Part shown: piece after piece, positions 47,903-58,370 of the stretch
Layout of the letters: every line of letters starts with the position of its first letter
How positions within the stretch are numbered: position 1 is the first letter of the stretch
Origin: Duganella sp. CF517
Lineage (GTDB): Bacteria; Pseudomonadota; Gammaproteobacteria; Burkholderiales; Burkholderiaceae_D
Reading direction: 5' to 3'
Length of the DNA stretch: 64,000 nucleotides
Assembly: GCF_900110275.1 (NCBI RefSeq)
Contig: NZ_FODC01000008.1
Span: 124,001-188,000, forward strand
The notes under the pieces: generated by a model
Databases searched by the model: none
Told to the model about the DNA's origin: nothing
The model's input: only the letters and a program-made list of their open reading frames with translations
Translations under genes and position numbers: made by a program

Positions 47903-49540
47903 GTGGAACGTCGTTCATTTCTAAAAGTCGGCGCCGCCGGCGGCGGCAGCTTGCTGATCCCGGTTTTCGGCAACGCCATCGCGGCCGAGGAGCTGCTCAA
48001 CCCCATGGCCGTGCAGTTCAAAAAATCGCTGGCCGACGCCGCGATGAACGCCGCCACCAAGGCCGGCGCCAGTTATTGCGATGTCCGCATCGGCCGCTAC
48101 CTGAACCAATTCATCACCACGCGCGACCTGAATGTGGAAAACATCGTCAACACCGAATCCTCCGGTGTCGGCGTGCGCGTGATCGCCGGCGGCGCCTACG
48201 GCTTTTGCTCGACCAACGTCATGACCCTGGACTCGGTGGCGGAAGCGGCGCGCCAGGCGGTCGCCATCGCCCGCGCCAACGCCAAGCTGCAAACCGAGCC
48301 TGTGCAACTGGCCCCCGTCAAGGGCGTGGGCGAAGTCGCCTGGGCCACGCCGTTCAAGAAGGACTGGCGCACGGTGCCGATCAAGGAAAAAGCCGAGATG
48401 CTGATCGCGGCCAACAAGGCCGGCATGGACGCCGGCGCCAACTTCATGCAGTCGATGCTGTTCCAGGTGAACCAGCAGAAGTACTTCGCCTCCACCGACG
48501 GTTCCTACATCGACCAGGATATGCATCGCCTTTGGTCGCCGCTGACCGCGACCGCCGTCGACAAGGCCACCAACCGCTTCCGCACCCGCGACGGCCTGTC
48601 GTCGCCGGTCAGCATGGGCTATGAATTCTTCGACGCCAAGCCGGAAAACAAATTCAAGGCCGCCGGCGGCGTCACCACGTTGTACAAGGGCGCCTACGAT
48701 CTGATCGAGGACGCGCGCGCCGCCGGACGCCAGGCGCGCGAGAAGCTGACCGCGAAATCGGTCGAACCGGGCAAGTACGATCTGGTGCTGTCGCCGGAAC
48801 ACCTGTTCCTGACCATCCACGAGTCGGTCGGCCACGCCACCGAGCTCGATCGCGTGCTGGGCTACGAGGCCAATTACGCCGGCACCAGTTTCGCCACGCT
48901 GGATAAATGGCAAAGCAAAAAATTCCAGTACGGGTCGGAGCGCGTCAATTTCGTGGCCGACCGCACCACGCCTGGCTCGCTGGCCTGCGTCGGCTACGAC
49001 GACGAAGGCGTGCCGGCCAAGCGCTGGGACATCATCAAGGACGGCATCCTGGTCAACTACCAGGCCACGCGCGACCAGGCGCATGTCATCGGCGAGAAGG
49101 AATCGCATGGCTGCTCTTACGCGGACAGCTGGAGCAGCGTGCAATTCCAGCGCATGCCCAACGTCTCCCTGCAGGCCGGGAAAAAGCCGCTGACGCCGGA
49201 CGACATGATCAAGGACGTCAAAAAGGGCATCTATATCCTCGGCCGGGGCTCGTTCTCGATCGACCAGCAGCGCTACAACTTCCAGTTCGGCGGGCAGCTG
49301 TATTTCGAGATCAAGAACGGCAAGATCACCAATCCGCTGGAGGATGTGGCTTACCAGTCCAACACCCAGGAGTTCTGGAACGCCTGCTCGGCGTTGTGCG
49401 ACGAGCGCGATTGGCGCATGGGTGGCTCGTTCTTCGACGGCAAAGGCCAGCCGAGCCAGGTCAGCTGCGTGTCGCACGGCTCGCCGACCACGCGCTTCAA
49501 CGGCATCAACGTCATCAACACCGCTCGCAAGATAGGATAA
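47903..49540 (+). CDS. Tat-signal TldD-like metalloprotease subunit, copy 2
   Basis: 545 residues from GTG 47903, with CAGGAG upstream; exactly the length of copy 1. The N-terminus VERRSFLKVGAAGGGSLLIP is a canonical twin-arginine signal (RRSFLK). The metal motif HESVGHATELD is again at residues 306-311. It is highly similar to copy 1 throughout but differs in scattered residues, so this is an old tandem duplication and not a recent repeat. The C-terminal block GGSFFDGKGQPSQVSCVSHG has a Cys absent from copy 1. Confidence 0.88.
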   Translation: MERRSFLKVGAAGGGSLLIPVFGNAIAAEELLNPMAVQFKKSLADAAMNAATKAGASYCDVRIGRYLNQFITTRDLNVENIVNTESSGVGVRVIAGGAYGFCSTNVMTLDSVAEAARQAVAIARANAKLQTEPVQLAPVKGVGEVAWATPFKKDWRTVPIKEKAEMLIAANKAGMDAGANFMQSMLFQVNQQKYFASTDGSYIDQDMHRLWSPLTATAVDKATNRFRTRDGLSSPVSMGYEFFDAKPENKFKAAGGVTTLYKGAYDLIEDARAAGRQAREKLTAKSVEPGKYDLVLSPEHLFLTIHESVGHATELDRVLGYEANYAGTSFATLDKWQSKKFQYGSERVNFVADRTTPGSLACVGYDDEGVPAKRWDIIKDGILVNYQATRDQAHVIGEKESHGCSYADSWSSVQFQRMPNVSLQAGKKPLTPDDMIKDVKKGIYILGRGSFSIDQQRYNFQFGGQLYFEIKNGKITNPLEDVAYQSNTQEFWNACSALCDERDWRMGGSFFDGKGQPSQVSCVSHGSPTTRFNGINVINTARKIG

Positions 49541-49543
49541 ATA

Positions 49544-50881
49544 ATGAAGATGCTGAATCAACAGGAAGCGAAAGCGGTGTGCGACAAGGTCATGGCGCTG
49601 TCCAAGGCCGACGAGTGCCGCGTGCAGATCAGCGGCAACCGCAGGGGCAATATCCGCTACGCGCGCAACAGCGTGTCGACGGCCGGTCTGGTGGAGAACA
49701 CGCAGCTGACCGTCAGCGTCGCCTTCGGCAAGCGCCAGGGCACCGCGTCGGTCAACGAGTTCGATGACAAGTCGCTGGAAAAAGCCGTGCGCCGCGCCGA
49801 GGAAGTGGCACGGCTGGCGCCCGAGAATCCGGAGTTCGTGCCGGCCATTAAAACGCAGCTGTACAAAAACTCGAACACCTACAGCGCGGCCACCGCCGCC
49901 ATCGATCCGGAGTACCGCGCCGAAGTGGCCGCGCAGAGCATCAACTCTGCGCGCAAGAAAGGGCTGGTTGCGGCAGGCTTCTTCAGCGACAGCACCGGCT
50001 TCGAAACCGTGGCCAACTCGAACGGCGTGTTCGGCTACCAGACCCTGACCAACCTTGGCTTCACAGTGACCACCCGCACCGAAGACGGCCGCGGTTCGGG
50101 ATGGGTAACCCGTTCGGCCAACGACGCCGCCAAATTCGACGCGCGCGAAGCATCCGATGTCGCGATCGAAAAAGCGCTCAAGTCGGTCGACGCCAAGGCG
50201 CTGGAGCCGGGCCGCTACACGGTGATCCTGGAACCGGCGGCGACGTCGGAGATTATCGGCCGCATGTTCGGCGCCTTCGATGCGCGCCAGGCAGACGAGG
50301 GCCGCAGCTTCCTGTCGAAGAAGGGCGGCGGCAACCGCCTGGGCGAGAAGCTGTTCGACGAGCAGGTCAACCTGTGGGCCGATCCGTGGAACCCCGACGT
50401 GCCGGTGCTGGCGTGGGACAACGCCTCGATGCTGGCGCGCGAACGCACGGACGTGATCAAGGGCGGCAAGATCGAATCGCTGGACTACACCGATTACTGG
50501 GCGCAGAAGCAGGGCAAGCGCGCCTTCGGCCGTCATGGCAACATGATCATGTCCGGCGGCGGCAAGTCGACCGAGGAGCTGATCGCCTCGACCAAGAAAG
50601 GTGTGCTGGTCACGCGCACCTGGTACATCCGCATGGTCGATCCGCAATCGCTGCTGCTCACCGGGCTGACGCGCGACGGCACCTTCTACATCGAGAACGG
50701 CAAGATCAAGCATCCGATCAAGAATTTCCGCTTCAACGAAAGCCCGGTGACGATGTTGAACAATATCGACGAACTGGGTAAGCCGGTCGTCATCGGCGGC
50801 GACGAAGTGCGCTTCCAGATGATGATTCCGCCGATGAAGGTTCGTGATTTCAACTTCACCTCCTTGTCGGACGCGGTGTAA
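49544..50881 (+). CDS. TldE/PmbA-like subunit, copy 2
   Basis: 445 residues, exactly the length of copy 1 and clearly its paralogue: SGNRRGNIRYARNSVSTAGL, GRYTVILEPAATSEIIGRMF, TRTWYIRMVDPQSLLLTGLT. No metal motif and no signal peptide. It starts three bases after the second TldD. The last ~40 residues of both copies are nearly identical (FNFTSLSDAV end). Confidence 0.88.
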   Translation: MKMLNQQEAKAVCDKVMALSKADECRVQISGNRRGNIRYARNSVSTAGLVENTQLTVSVAFGKRQGTASVNEFDDKSLEKAVRRAEEVARLAPENPEFVPAIKTQLYKNSNTYSAATAAIDPEYRAEVAAQSINSARKKGLVAAGFFSDSTGFETVANSNGVFGYQTLTNLGFTVTTRTEDGRGSGWVTRSANDAAKFDAREASDVAIEKALKSVDAKALEPGRYTVILEPAATSEIIGRMFGAFDARQADEGRSFLSKKGGGNRLGEKLFDEQVNLWADPWNPDVPVLAWDNASMLARERTDVIKGGKIESLDYTDYWAQKQGKRAFGRHGNMIMSGGGKSTEELIASTKKGVLVTRTWYIRMVDPQSLLLTGLTRDGTFYIENGKIKHPIKNFRFNESPVTMLNNIDELGKPVVIGGDEVRFQMMIPPMKVRDFNFTSLSDAV

Positions 50882-50896
50882 GGACAAGGACAGCGC

Positions 50897-51517
50897 GTGG
50901 CCAACTACGATTTCTACTTCACCCGCCTGACCTACGAGTCGGGCGACTGGGATGTCGATGTCCGTATGCCGAGCAACGTGCTCAATTCGCTGGTCGAATA
51001 TACGACCTTGCGGGTCGATCCCGTCGAGCGCATCGTCGCGCTGTCCGATCCCAAGATGCTGGAGGCGCCGTTCTGCTATTTCGCCGGCCACAAGCTGGTG
51101 CAGTTCACGGCGGCCGAACGCAGGAACCTGGAGCGCTACATCAAGGGCGGCGGTTTTTTGTTTGTCGACGACTGCAATCACGACATCGACGGCCTGTTCG
51201 CCAAGTCCTTCGAAGGCGAGATCGCCAGTATCTTCGGCAAGAGGGCTTTGCAGAAGATCGCCAACAACCATCCGGTGTATTCGAGCTTTTTCAAGTTCGA
51301 CGGCCCGCCCAACACCAGCGTGGAGTTGAACGGCTGGGGCGACGATCTGGTGCACGACTATCTGAAGGCGGTGGAAGTCGGCGGCCGCGTGCGGCTTTTG
51401 TACAGCAACAAGGACTACGGTTGCGAGTGGGACTACGACTTCCGCAACAAGCGTTTTCTCGCCATCGACAACACCCGCTTTGCGGTCAATATCATTCAAT
51501 ACGCGTTGGGAGCTTAA
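50897..51517 (+). CDS. DUF4159 domain protein
   Basis: 206 residues from GTG 50897, with AAGGACA upstream. A single DUF4159 domain (YDFYFTRLTYESGDWDVDV at the N-terminus; RYIKGGGFLFVDDCNHDIDG in the middle), a glutamine-amidotransferase-like fold usually lacking the catalytic Cys. No signal peptide is seen here, although many DUF4159 proteins are exported. The family commonly accompanies MoxR-DUF58-BatA modules, exactly as here. Biochemical role unknown. Confidence 0.85.
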   Translation: MANYDFYFTRLTYESGDWDVDVRMPSNVLNSLVEYTTLRVDPVERIVALSDPKMLEAPFCYFAGHKLVQFTAAERRNLERYIKGGGFLFVDDCNHDIDGLFAKSFEGEIASIFGKRALQKIANNHPVYSSFFKFDGPPNTSVELNGWGDDLVHDYLKAVEVGGRVRLLYSNKDYGCEWDYDFRNKRFLAIDNTRFAVNIIQYALGA

Positions 51518-51519
51518 AG

Positions 51520-52514
<995 letters not shown>

Positions 52515-52515
<1 letters not shown>

Positions 52516-53426
52516 TGCAAGCGAACCGCAAGCCGGCCGACGCCACAGCAACGATGATGGTGCGGACCAAGGATCTGGAGCTGGTCATTCGCCACGTGCT
52601 GGCGGGGCTCGGCCATGGCCTGCACGCCGGCCGCGAACGCGGCGCCGGCGTCGAGTTCTCCGAATACCGGGCCTACGCGCCCGGCGACGAGTGGCGCCGG
52701 GTCGACTGGAAGCTGCTGGCGCGCGCGGATCGCTACTACGTGCGCGAGGCGGAGCGCGACAGCCATGTCGCCACCTGGCTGTGGCTCGACGCCACCGCCT
52801 CGATGGCGGAACCCAGCCGCGAGATCGAGGGTGTCGATAAGCTGTGGTTCGCCCGCACCGTGCTCGCTTGCGTGGCGGCGATCGCGCAGCGCCAGGGGGA
52901 CGCCTTCGGGCTGGTGGTGTGCAGCGGTGGCAAGGTCGAGTTCACGCAGGCGACGCGCGGCCCGCGCCAGTTGCAGCGCGTGCTGGCGCAACTGTCGAAC
53001 GCGCGGCCCGAGGGCGGACTGCCCAGCGCCGAGGTGCTGAAGGCGAACCTGCATTTCGCGCGATCGCCGAGTCTCATCTTCGCCGCCAGCGATTTCCTCG
53101 ACTGGCCGTCGCCCTTGAGCGAGGCGCTGCTGCGGTTGCGCAATCTGCGCCATGACGTGCGCTTGCTGACCTTGCGCACGCGGGCGGAAGTCGACGCCAG
53201 CTTCAAGTCCGGCGCAGGGTACCGCGATCCTGAACGCAGCGACGGCTTCCACCGCATGAGTAACCGGGACCGCGAAAGCTACAAGCAGCAAAGCCGCGCG
53301 CACTTCGACGGCGTCGCCGGCAGCTGCCGGCAAAACAATATCGTCCACTACGAGGCGTGCATCGAGCAGGAGCTGGGCGCGGTGTTGCGCAGCTGGCTGC
53401 GACTGGCGGGAGCGCGGGCGAAATGA
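52515..53426 (+). CDS. DUF58 (vWA-like) protein
   Basis: 303 residues from ATG 52515. The DUF58 signature is FSEYRAYAPGDEWRRVDWKL followed by LARADRYYVREAERD, and a vWA-like fold with the MIDAS-like WLWLDATASM. It is a soluble cytoplasmic partner of MoxR. The role in the complex is not known for this subgroup. Overlaps the MoxR stop by one base. Confidence 0.93.
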
Positions 53427-53453
53427 CGATTGTGACATTGTGATGGATAGCCG

Positions 53454-54515
53454 ATGCTGAGTTCTTATCCGTTCTGGTGGTTCGCGCTGCCGGTATTGCT
53501 GTTGCCGATATGGTGGCACCGCCAGAAGCGGCAGCGGCTAAAGGCGCAACCGCTGGCGACGGCGCGCTTTCTGCCCGTCGCCGCGCCGGAGCAGTTGCGG
53601 GTATGGCAATGGCGCGACCGCGTCCTGCTGCTGGTGCGCTGCCTGCTATTGCTCGCGCTGATCGCCTGGCTGGCCGCCACCATCGTTCCATGGCGCGGAA
53701 ATACCGTGCTGCTCGACGCGGGGGCCGACAAGGCGTGGGCGGAACGCGAGATCGGCAGCGCCGGTTTCGCGGATGCGCCACGCGTCGATCTGCCGCCGGA
53801 CGCGTTGCAATGGCTACGCCGGCATGAGCGTGACTGGCGTCCGGACGCCAGGCTGCTGGTCGTGGCGCGCGCCGGGCAAATCGCCATGCCGGCGCGTATG
53901 CCGCGGTTCGATCACCAGGTGGAGGTGCGAACCATGCCTGCCGCTGGCCAGGCCGCCGAGCCGGCGGTTGCGCGTCACCCTGTGGTGCTGTCCGCCGCCT
54001 CGGGCGCCGATGCCGCCTGGCGTTCGCTGTTTGCGGCATTCGATAAAGCGGGAGATGCCGGCAACCGTTATCCGATCGGCGCCGCGCCGGATGCCGCCAC
54101 CGAGCTGCTTGTTTGGGATATGCCGGGCGAGGCGCCGCCCGCCGGCTGGCGCGCGCCGCATTGGTGGATCGCCACCGCATCCGCAAAAATTACGGCTTTC
54201 CCCGAGCTGAAAAATGCGGCCGCCGTCACCATCAATGGCCTGGCGTTGCAGTATGCGGACGGTCCGCGCGGTCGCCTGTGGACCTCGCAGGCTTTTCCGC
54301 CGCGCGACGCCGATACCGCGCGCGCCCTTTACGAAACCTGGCGGTCGCTGGGCGCCGCTCCCGCGCCGGCGTATCCGATGCCGTCGCGAGCCATGATGAC
54401 GAAACGTAGCGCGTTTTCCGCGACGATCGATGCCAAGCCCGCGGCCTGGCTGGCCTACGTTTTGCTCGCGTTGTTTTTACTGGAACGGATACTTGCCCAT
54501 GCACGGCGAAACTGA
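53454..54515 (+). CDS. BatA N-terminal-domain membrane protein
   Basis: 353 residues. The N-terminus YPFWWFALPVLLLPIWWHRQ with a second helix near residues 59-77 (LLLVRCLLLLALIAWLAAT) is the aerotolerance-regulator BatA N-terminal domain. A soluble middle part (no complete vWA MIDAS seen) and one C-terminal helix (AAWLAYVLLALFLLERILA) follow. It anchors the MoxR-DUF58 module at the inner membrane. It overlaps the next gene by 17 bases. Confidence 0.85.
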   Translation: MLSSYPFWWFALPVLLLPIWWHRQKRQRLKAQPLATARFLPVAAPEQLRVWQWRDRVLLLVRCLLLLALIAWLAATIVPWRGNTVLLDAGADKAWAEREIGSAGFADAPRVDLPPDALQWLRRHERDWRPDARLLVVARAGQIAMPARMPRFDHQVEVRTMPAAGQAAEPAVARHPVVLSAASGADAAWRSLFAAFDKAGDAGNRYPIGAAPDAATELLVWDMPGEAPPAGWRAPHWWIATASAKITAFPELKNAAAVTINGLALQYADGPRGRLWTSQAFPPRDADTARALYETWRSLGAAPAPAYPMPSRAMMTKRSAFSATIDAKPAAWLAYVLLALFLLERILAHARRN

Positions 54516-56610
54516 CTTCCTGCGCCGCCGCTTGTGGGCCGCCGTCCTGCGCCGTCGTCTGCCGCATTGGCTCGCCGCGCTGCTGCCGCTGGCGGTCGCC
54601 GCCATCTTGTTGCCCTCCGCCCGGCTAATCGCGCTGGCGGCCATCGTCATATGGGCGATCTGGCTCGCTGCCGACATCCACCGTCTGCGCCGGCGGATCG
54701 CCGATCAATGGCCATCGTGGCTGAACGCCGCCATCCCGGCGCTGGAAGACAGCAGCACCTTGCTAGCCGCCGAGGCGAAGACACCGATCGCGCGCTTGCA
54801 GCAGCAACGCCTGCAATCCCGGCTCGCCCAGGTGCTGACCGGCGACGACTATCGCCGCATCGCGCATACCCGCGTGCGGCTCGGCCTCGTCCCTCTGGTG
54901 GCAAGCCTGATCGCCGCCGGCGCGGCCTGGGGCTTTCAGGCGAAACCCGCCACCACCCATGCAGCGGCAACCTACGCTCCCGCCAACAAGCCGATTGTGG
55001 ATGGCGAGGTGTATTTGCGCGTCGCTCCGCCGGCCTACACGGGTGTCGCCGGATTCGAGACCGCAGCGCGCGACATCCAGATTCCACAATACTCCGAAGT
55101 GCGCTGGTGCGTGCGCAAACCCGCAGGGGCGCAGCCGGTGGTGGAGCTGGGCGACGGCCAGGCGCTGTCCATCACGGCCGATTGCGCGTTCAAGCGCGTC
55201 GAGGACTCGCTGTTCTGGCGCGCGCGCGGCGCGGGCGGCATGCGCTACAACATCCGCGTCGCGCCCGACCTGCCGCCGCAAGTGACGATCATCGAACCGA
55301 CGGAGCTCATACAGCTGCTGCCCAAGGATGTAAAAGCCGTTCAGCTATCGGTTCTGGCGAAGGACGACTACGCGATATCGCGCGCCAGCCTGCACATGAC
55401 ACTGGCGCGCGGCAGCGGCGAGAACGTGCGCTTCACCGACCGTGAAGTGCCGCTGCCTAAATCGGCGGATGCCAGGTCGCGCGGCTGGAAGAAGCAATGG
55501 ACGTTGGCGGAACTTGGCATGGAGCCGGGCGATGAACTGTACTTCTTTGTTCGCGCCACCGATAACGCGCCGGACAACCCGCACACCACGCAATCGCCCA
55601 CTTATACGTTGCGCCTGCCCGGACCCGATGCGGAAAGCCTGGATTCGACCGCGCTGCCTTCCATGGTCAAGCCGGAGAATCTGCGCAGCCAGCGCCAGAT
55701 CATCATCGATACCGAGCAGCTGGTCGCCGATCTGCGGTCCAATCCCGGGATGTCGGCCGCCACGCTGCGGTCGCGCAGCGAAGGCATCGCCGCCGACCAG
55801 GCCGCGCTGCGGCTACGCTATGGTCAATTCCTTGGCGAGGAATCGAGTTTGTTCGGCGACGAGCACGGTCATGGCGGCTCGGGGCATAAGGACGACGGGC
55901 ACGAGGAAGATGGACATAAAGGGGACGACCAGGAAGCCGGCGGCCACGGCGGGGAGGAGCATCACGGCGGCTCCGCGAAGATGGGCAGCGAGGTAGCTGC
56001 CATGCACCAATTCGGCCACGTCCACGATCAGGAGGACAACGCCACCATCTTCGATCCGCAAACCAAAGCGGTGCTCAAACGCGCGTTGTCGGCGATGTGG
56101 GAGGCTGAAAAATCGCTGCGCGCCGTCTCGCCCAAGCCGGCGCTGCCGCCCGAGTACAAGGCGCTGGAGGCGATCAAGGAGTTGCAGGCGGCGGAGCGGG
56201 TCTATCTGCATCGCACCGCCTTCGTGCCGCCGGCGTTGAAGGAGGAGAAGCGCATGAGCGGCGATATCGTCGGCGCGATGAGCTACAAGCGCGCGCAGGG
56301 CGCCGCCAGCGACAGCGTGCCGGCCGAGGTGCGGGAACTGGTGCAGGCGCTGTCATCCGACGGCGCGTTGCCGGCCTTGTGGAGCAAATCGGCGCGCGAC
56401 ACGATCGCCGCCCGTATCGCCGACCAGGAGCAGAAACTGAGCGCGCAGCGCGCCGTGCAGGACGTGATGGACGGCTGTGCGCCATGCCGCGCCGAATTGC
56501 GGGCCTGGCTGCGAGGCACGCTGACCGACGCGCCGGTACTGCTGCAGGCTCGGTCGTCGGTCGACAGTGCGTTCGCGCGGGCTTGGCGTGGCAAGGAGCA
56601 TGCACGATGA
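54499..56610 (+). CDS. Large membrane protein with His-rich segment (DUF4175-like)
   Basis: 703 residues from ATG 54499. Two N-terminal helices (LPHWLAALLPLAVAAILL and the following one) and a third near residue 135 precede Ig-like beta domains (GEVYLRVAPPAYTGVAGF, PPQVTIIEPTELIQLLPKDV). A His/Asp/Gly-rich segment lies at residues 454-512 with 11 histidines (GHGGSGHKDDGHEEDGHKG), likely metal-binding. The C-terminal part is helical with a CAPC pair (DGCAPCRAELRAWL). General architecture fits DUF4175-type proteins that follow BatA genes. Function unknown. Confidence 0.75.
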   Translation: MHGETDFLRRRLWAAVLRRRLPHWLAALLPLAVAAILLPSARLIALAAIVIWAIWLAADIHRLRRRIADQWPSWLNAAIPALEDSSTLLAAEAKTPIARLQQQRLQSRLAQVLTGDDYRRIAHTRVRLGLVPLVASLIAAGAAWGFQAKPATTHAAATYAPANKPIVDGEVYLRVAPPAYTGVAGFETAARDIQIPQYSEVRWCVRKPAGAQPVVELGDGQALSITADCAFKRVEDSLFWRARGAGGMRYNIRVAPDLPPQVTIIEPTELIQLLPKDVKAVQLSVLAKDDYAISRASLHMTLARGSGENVRFTDREVPLPKSADARSRGWKKQWTLAELGMEPGDELYFFVRATDNAPDNPHTTQSPTYTLRLPGPDAESLDSTALPSMVKPENLRSQRQIIIDTEQLVADLRSNPGMSAATLRSRSEGIAADQAALRLRYGQFLGEESSLFGDEHGHGGSGHKDDGHEEDGHKGDDQEAGGHGGEEHHGGSAKMGSEVAAMHQFGHVHDQEDNATIFDPQTKAVLKRALSAMWEAEKSLRAVSPKPALPPEYKALEAIKELQAAERVYLHRTAFVPPALKEEKRMSGDIVGAMSYKRAQGAASDSVPAEVRELVQALSSDGALPALWSKSARDTIAARIADQEQKLSAQRAVQDVMDGCAPCRAELRAWLRGTLTDAPVLLQARSSVDSAFARAWRGKEHAR

Positions 56611-58313
56611 GCGGCGCCTCGGTCTCCATCATGAATATCGCCACGGTCGATGGCGCCGCGCTGGTGGCCCCTGGGCTGGCGTTGGCCGCCGGCCTGGTTA
56701 GCGCGGTCCTTTTCGGACGCAAGCGGCGGTGGGTCAATGCGCTATTGATGGCCACTGGCGCGGCGGCATTGGCGATCGCGCTCGCCGACATCCGTGTGCC
56801 ATTCAAAGACGCGGAGGCGCTGGCGGTGGTTACGGATGCCGGCGGTGGCATTGACGAGCCGGCGTCGCACGCCATGGCCGGCGCCGGCGCAATTGCCTTG
56901 AGCGGAGACGGACTGCGCGACGCCGAGTGGCGCGATCTTCCCGGGCGGCCGCTCCAGTGGAAACCGGCGCAGGCGGATTTGCTGTCGCTCGACTTCCCGC
57001 GCACAATCCCTTTGGGGCGGATATTCACGCTGACGGTGCGACGCCCGCAGGCATCGGCCGGATGGCGCTTGCAGCTTCTGGCCGAGAACAAGCAGGTGCT
57101 GGCCGATTCCGGCGCCATCACGCCGGCCACCGCGCCTGCGGCGCAATTGTCCATCCAATGGCTGCCACCCGTGGCCGAGGCGATGGTGCTGCGCGCCCGC
57201 CTGTTGGATACGAAGGGTAAAACGATCGCGGAGGGGCCGGTGCCGCTGCAAGTGATCGAGGCGGTGCCGCTGCAAATACAGGGACGCTTCGATGCGGCGT
57301 CATTCGATGCGCGCGCCTTGAACCGGCTGCTGTCCGACAGCGGTGCGATTGTCGACTGGAGCGTCACGCTGGGCAAGGCTATCGCTCGCAGCGAAACGGC
57401 GCGCGAGCCGCTCACCGCGCCGAACGCGATGTTCGCCGATGCCGCCTACGTGGAAAAGCTGTCGCCTTCGGCGCGCGCCGCGCTGCTGGCGGCGGCAGGG
57501 CAGGGCGTGCCGCTGGTGGTTCTGGGGGCGAATGCCGCCGATGCCGGATTCTGGCAGCGGGAGCTGGGGTTGCGCCTTCAGCCGCAATCGCCGACGACGG
57601 AGAAGGAAGATCAGCGGCACTTCAATGTCGGCGGTGTTGCGTTGGACATGCCGCCGTCGGCGCTGAATCCGGACGATCGTGGCGGGGGACCGTGGTCGGT
57701 GCTGGCGTGGGACAGCGGCAAGCGGCCGTGGCTCTGGCAGCGTGATTTGCGCCAGGGACGCGTGATCTGGGTTGGCGTCTCGGAGTGGCATCGTTACGCG
57801 ATCAGCGCACCGCAGGCGTTGACATTGTGGTGGCAGGACGCCATGGACCGGATGGTGCTGGCCGGTGCGCAAAAGACGCAATGGCGGTTGTCGGACCCGA
57901 TGCCGGTGACGGGGCTGCGCAGCGAGGTGTGCGCGCAGGGCGCGGAGGCGGGCGCTTTGCTGCGCGTCGACGGTGGGCCGGAGTTGTCCTTGCAAGCGCG
58001 TGTCGACAAGGCCGATGGACGCTGCGCGGCGTGGTGGCCGCAGCGCGCGGGTTGGACCCGCTTCAGCGCCGCCGGCATGCCCGCGCCGGGGATGACGTAT
58101 GTGTATGCGGCCGAGGACTGGCCGCTGTGGCAGCGCTCCTTGCGGCGCGAGGCGACGGCGCGTTATGCGGCGCGGGCGCCGGCGCCCGGCGTGGCGGGCA
58201 AAGCGGAACGGCCGCTGTCGCCGACACCGTTCGCGTTGCTGTTCGCCTTGTGCATGCTGATGCTTTGGTACCGGGACCCGAGATCCGCTTCGGAACCACG
58301 TGGGGCCGATTAG
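56607..58313 (+). CDS. Membrane protein with GATase-like periplasmic domain
   Basis: 568 residues from ATG 56607, overlapping the previous stop (ATGA). Two N-terminal helices (residues ~18-34 and ~42-58), a large periplasmic region and a C-terminal helix (PTPFALLFALCMLMLWYRDP). The middle part (AARAALLAAAGQGVPLVVLG near 290-310; SVLAWDSGKRPWLWQRDLRQ) fits the glutamine-amidotransferase-like domain that ends many MoxR-BatA operons. I do not recognise a catalytic site. Last gene of the operon. Confidence 0.7.
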   Translation: MSGASVSIMNIATVDGAALVAPGLALAAGLVSAVLFGRKRRWVNALLMATGAAALAIALADIRVPFKDAEALAVVTDAGGGIDEPASHAMAGAGAIALSGDGLRDAEWRDLPGRPLQWKPAQADLLSLDFPRTIPLGRIFTLTVRRPQASAGWRLQLLAENKQVLADSGAITPATAPAAQLSIQWLPPVAEAMVLRARLLDTKGKTIAEGPVPLQVIEAVPLQIQGRFDAASFDARALNRLLSDSGAIVDWSVTLGKAIARSETAREPLTAPNAMFADAAYVEKLSPSARAALLAAAGQGVPLVVLGANAADAGFWQRELGLRLQPQSPTTEKEDQRHFNVGGVALDMPPSALNPDDRGGGPWSVLAWDSGKRPWLWQRDLRQGRVIWVGVSEWHRYAISAPQALTLWWQDAMDRMVLAGAQKTQWRLSDPMPVTGLRSEVCAQGAEAGALLRVDGGPELSLQARVDKADGRCAAWWPQRAGWTRFSAAGMPAPGMTYVYAAEDWPLWQRSLRREATARYAARAPAPGVAGKAERPLSPTPFALLFALCMLMLWYRDPRSASEPRGAD

Positions 58314-58316
58314 CGT

Positions 58317-58358
58317 ATCGGCCAGCGATGAACCGTCGAAGGCGCATCGATGGCCGAT
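58317..58358. terminator. Inverted repeat between convergent transcription units
   Basis: ATCGGCCA-G-CGATG, 14-base loop, CATCG-A-TGGCCGAT: 13 paired bases with one internal mismatch. It fills the gap between the MoxR operon stop and the TonB-receptor stop. No T-run. Confidence 0.5.
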
Positions 58359-58370
58359 GACGGCGGTCCT

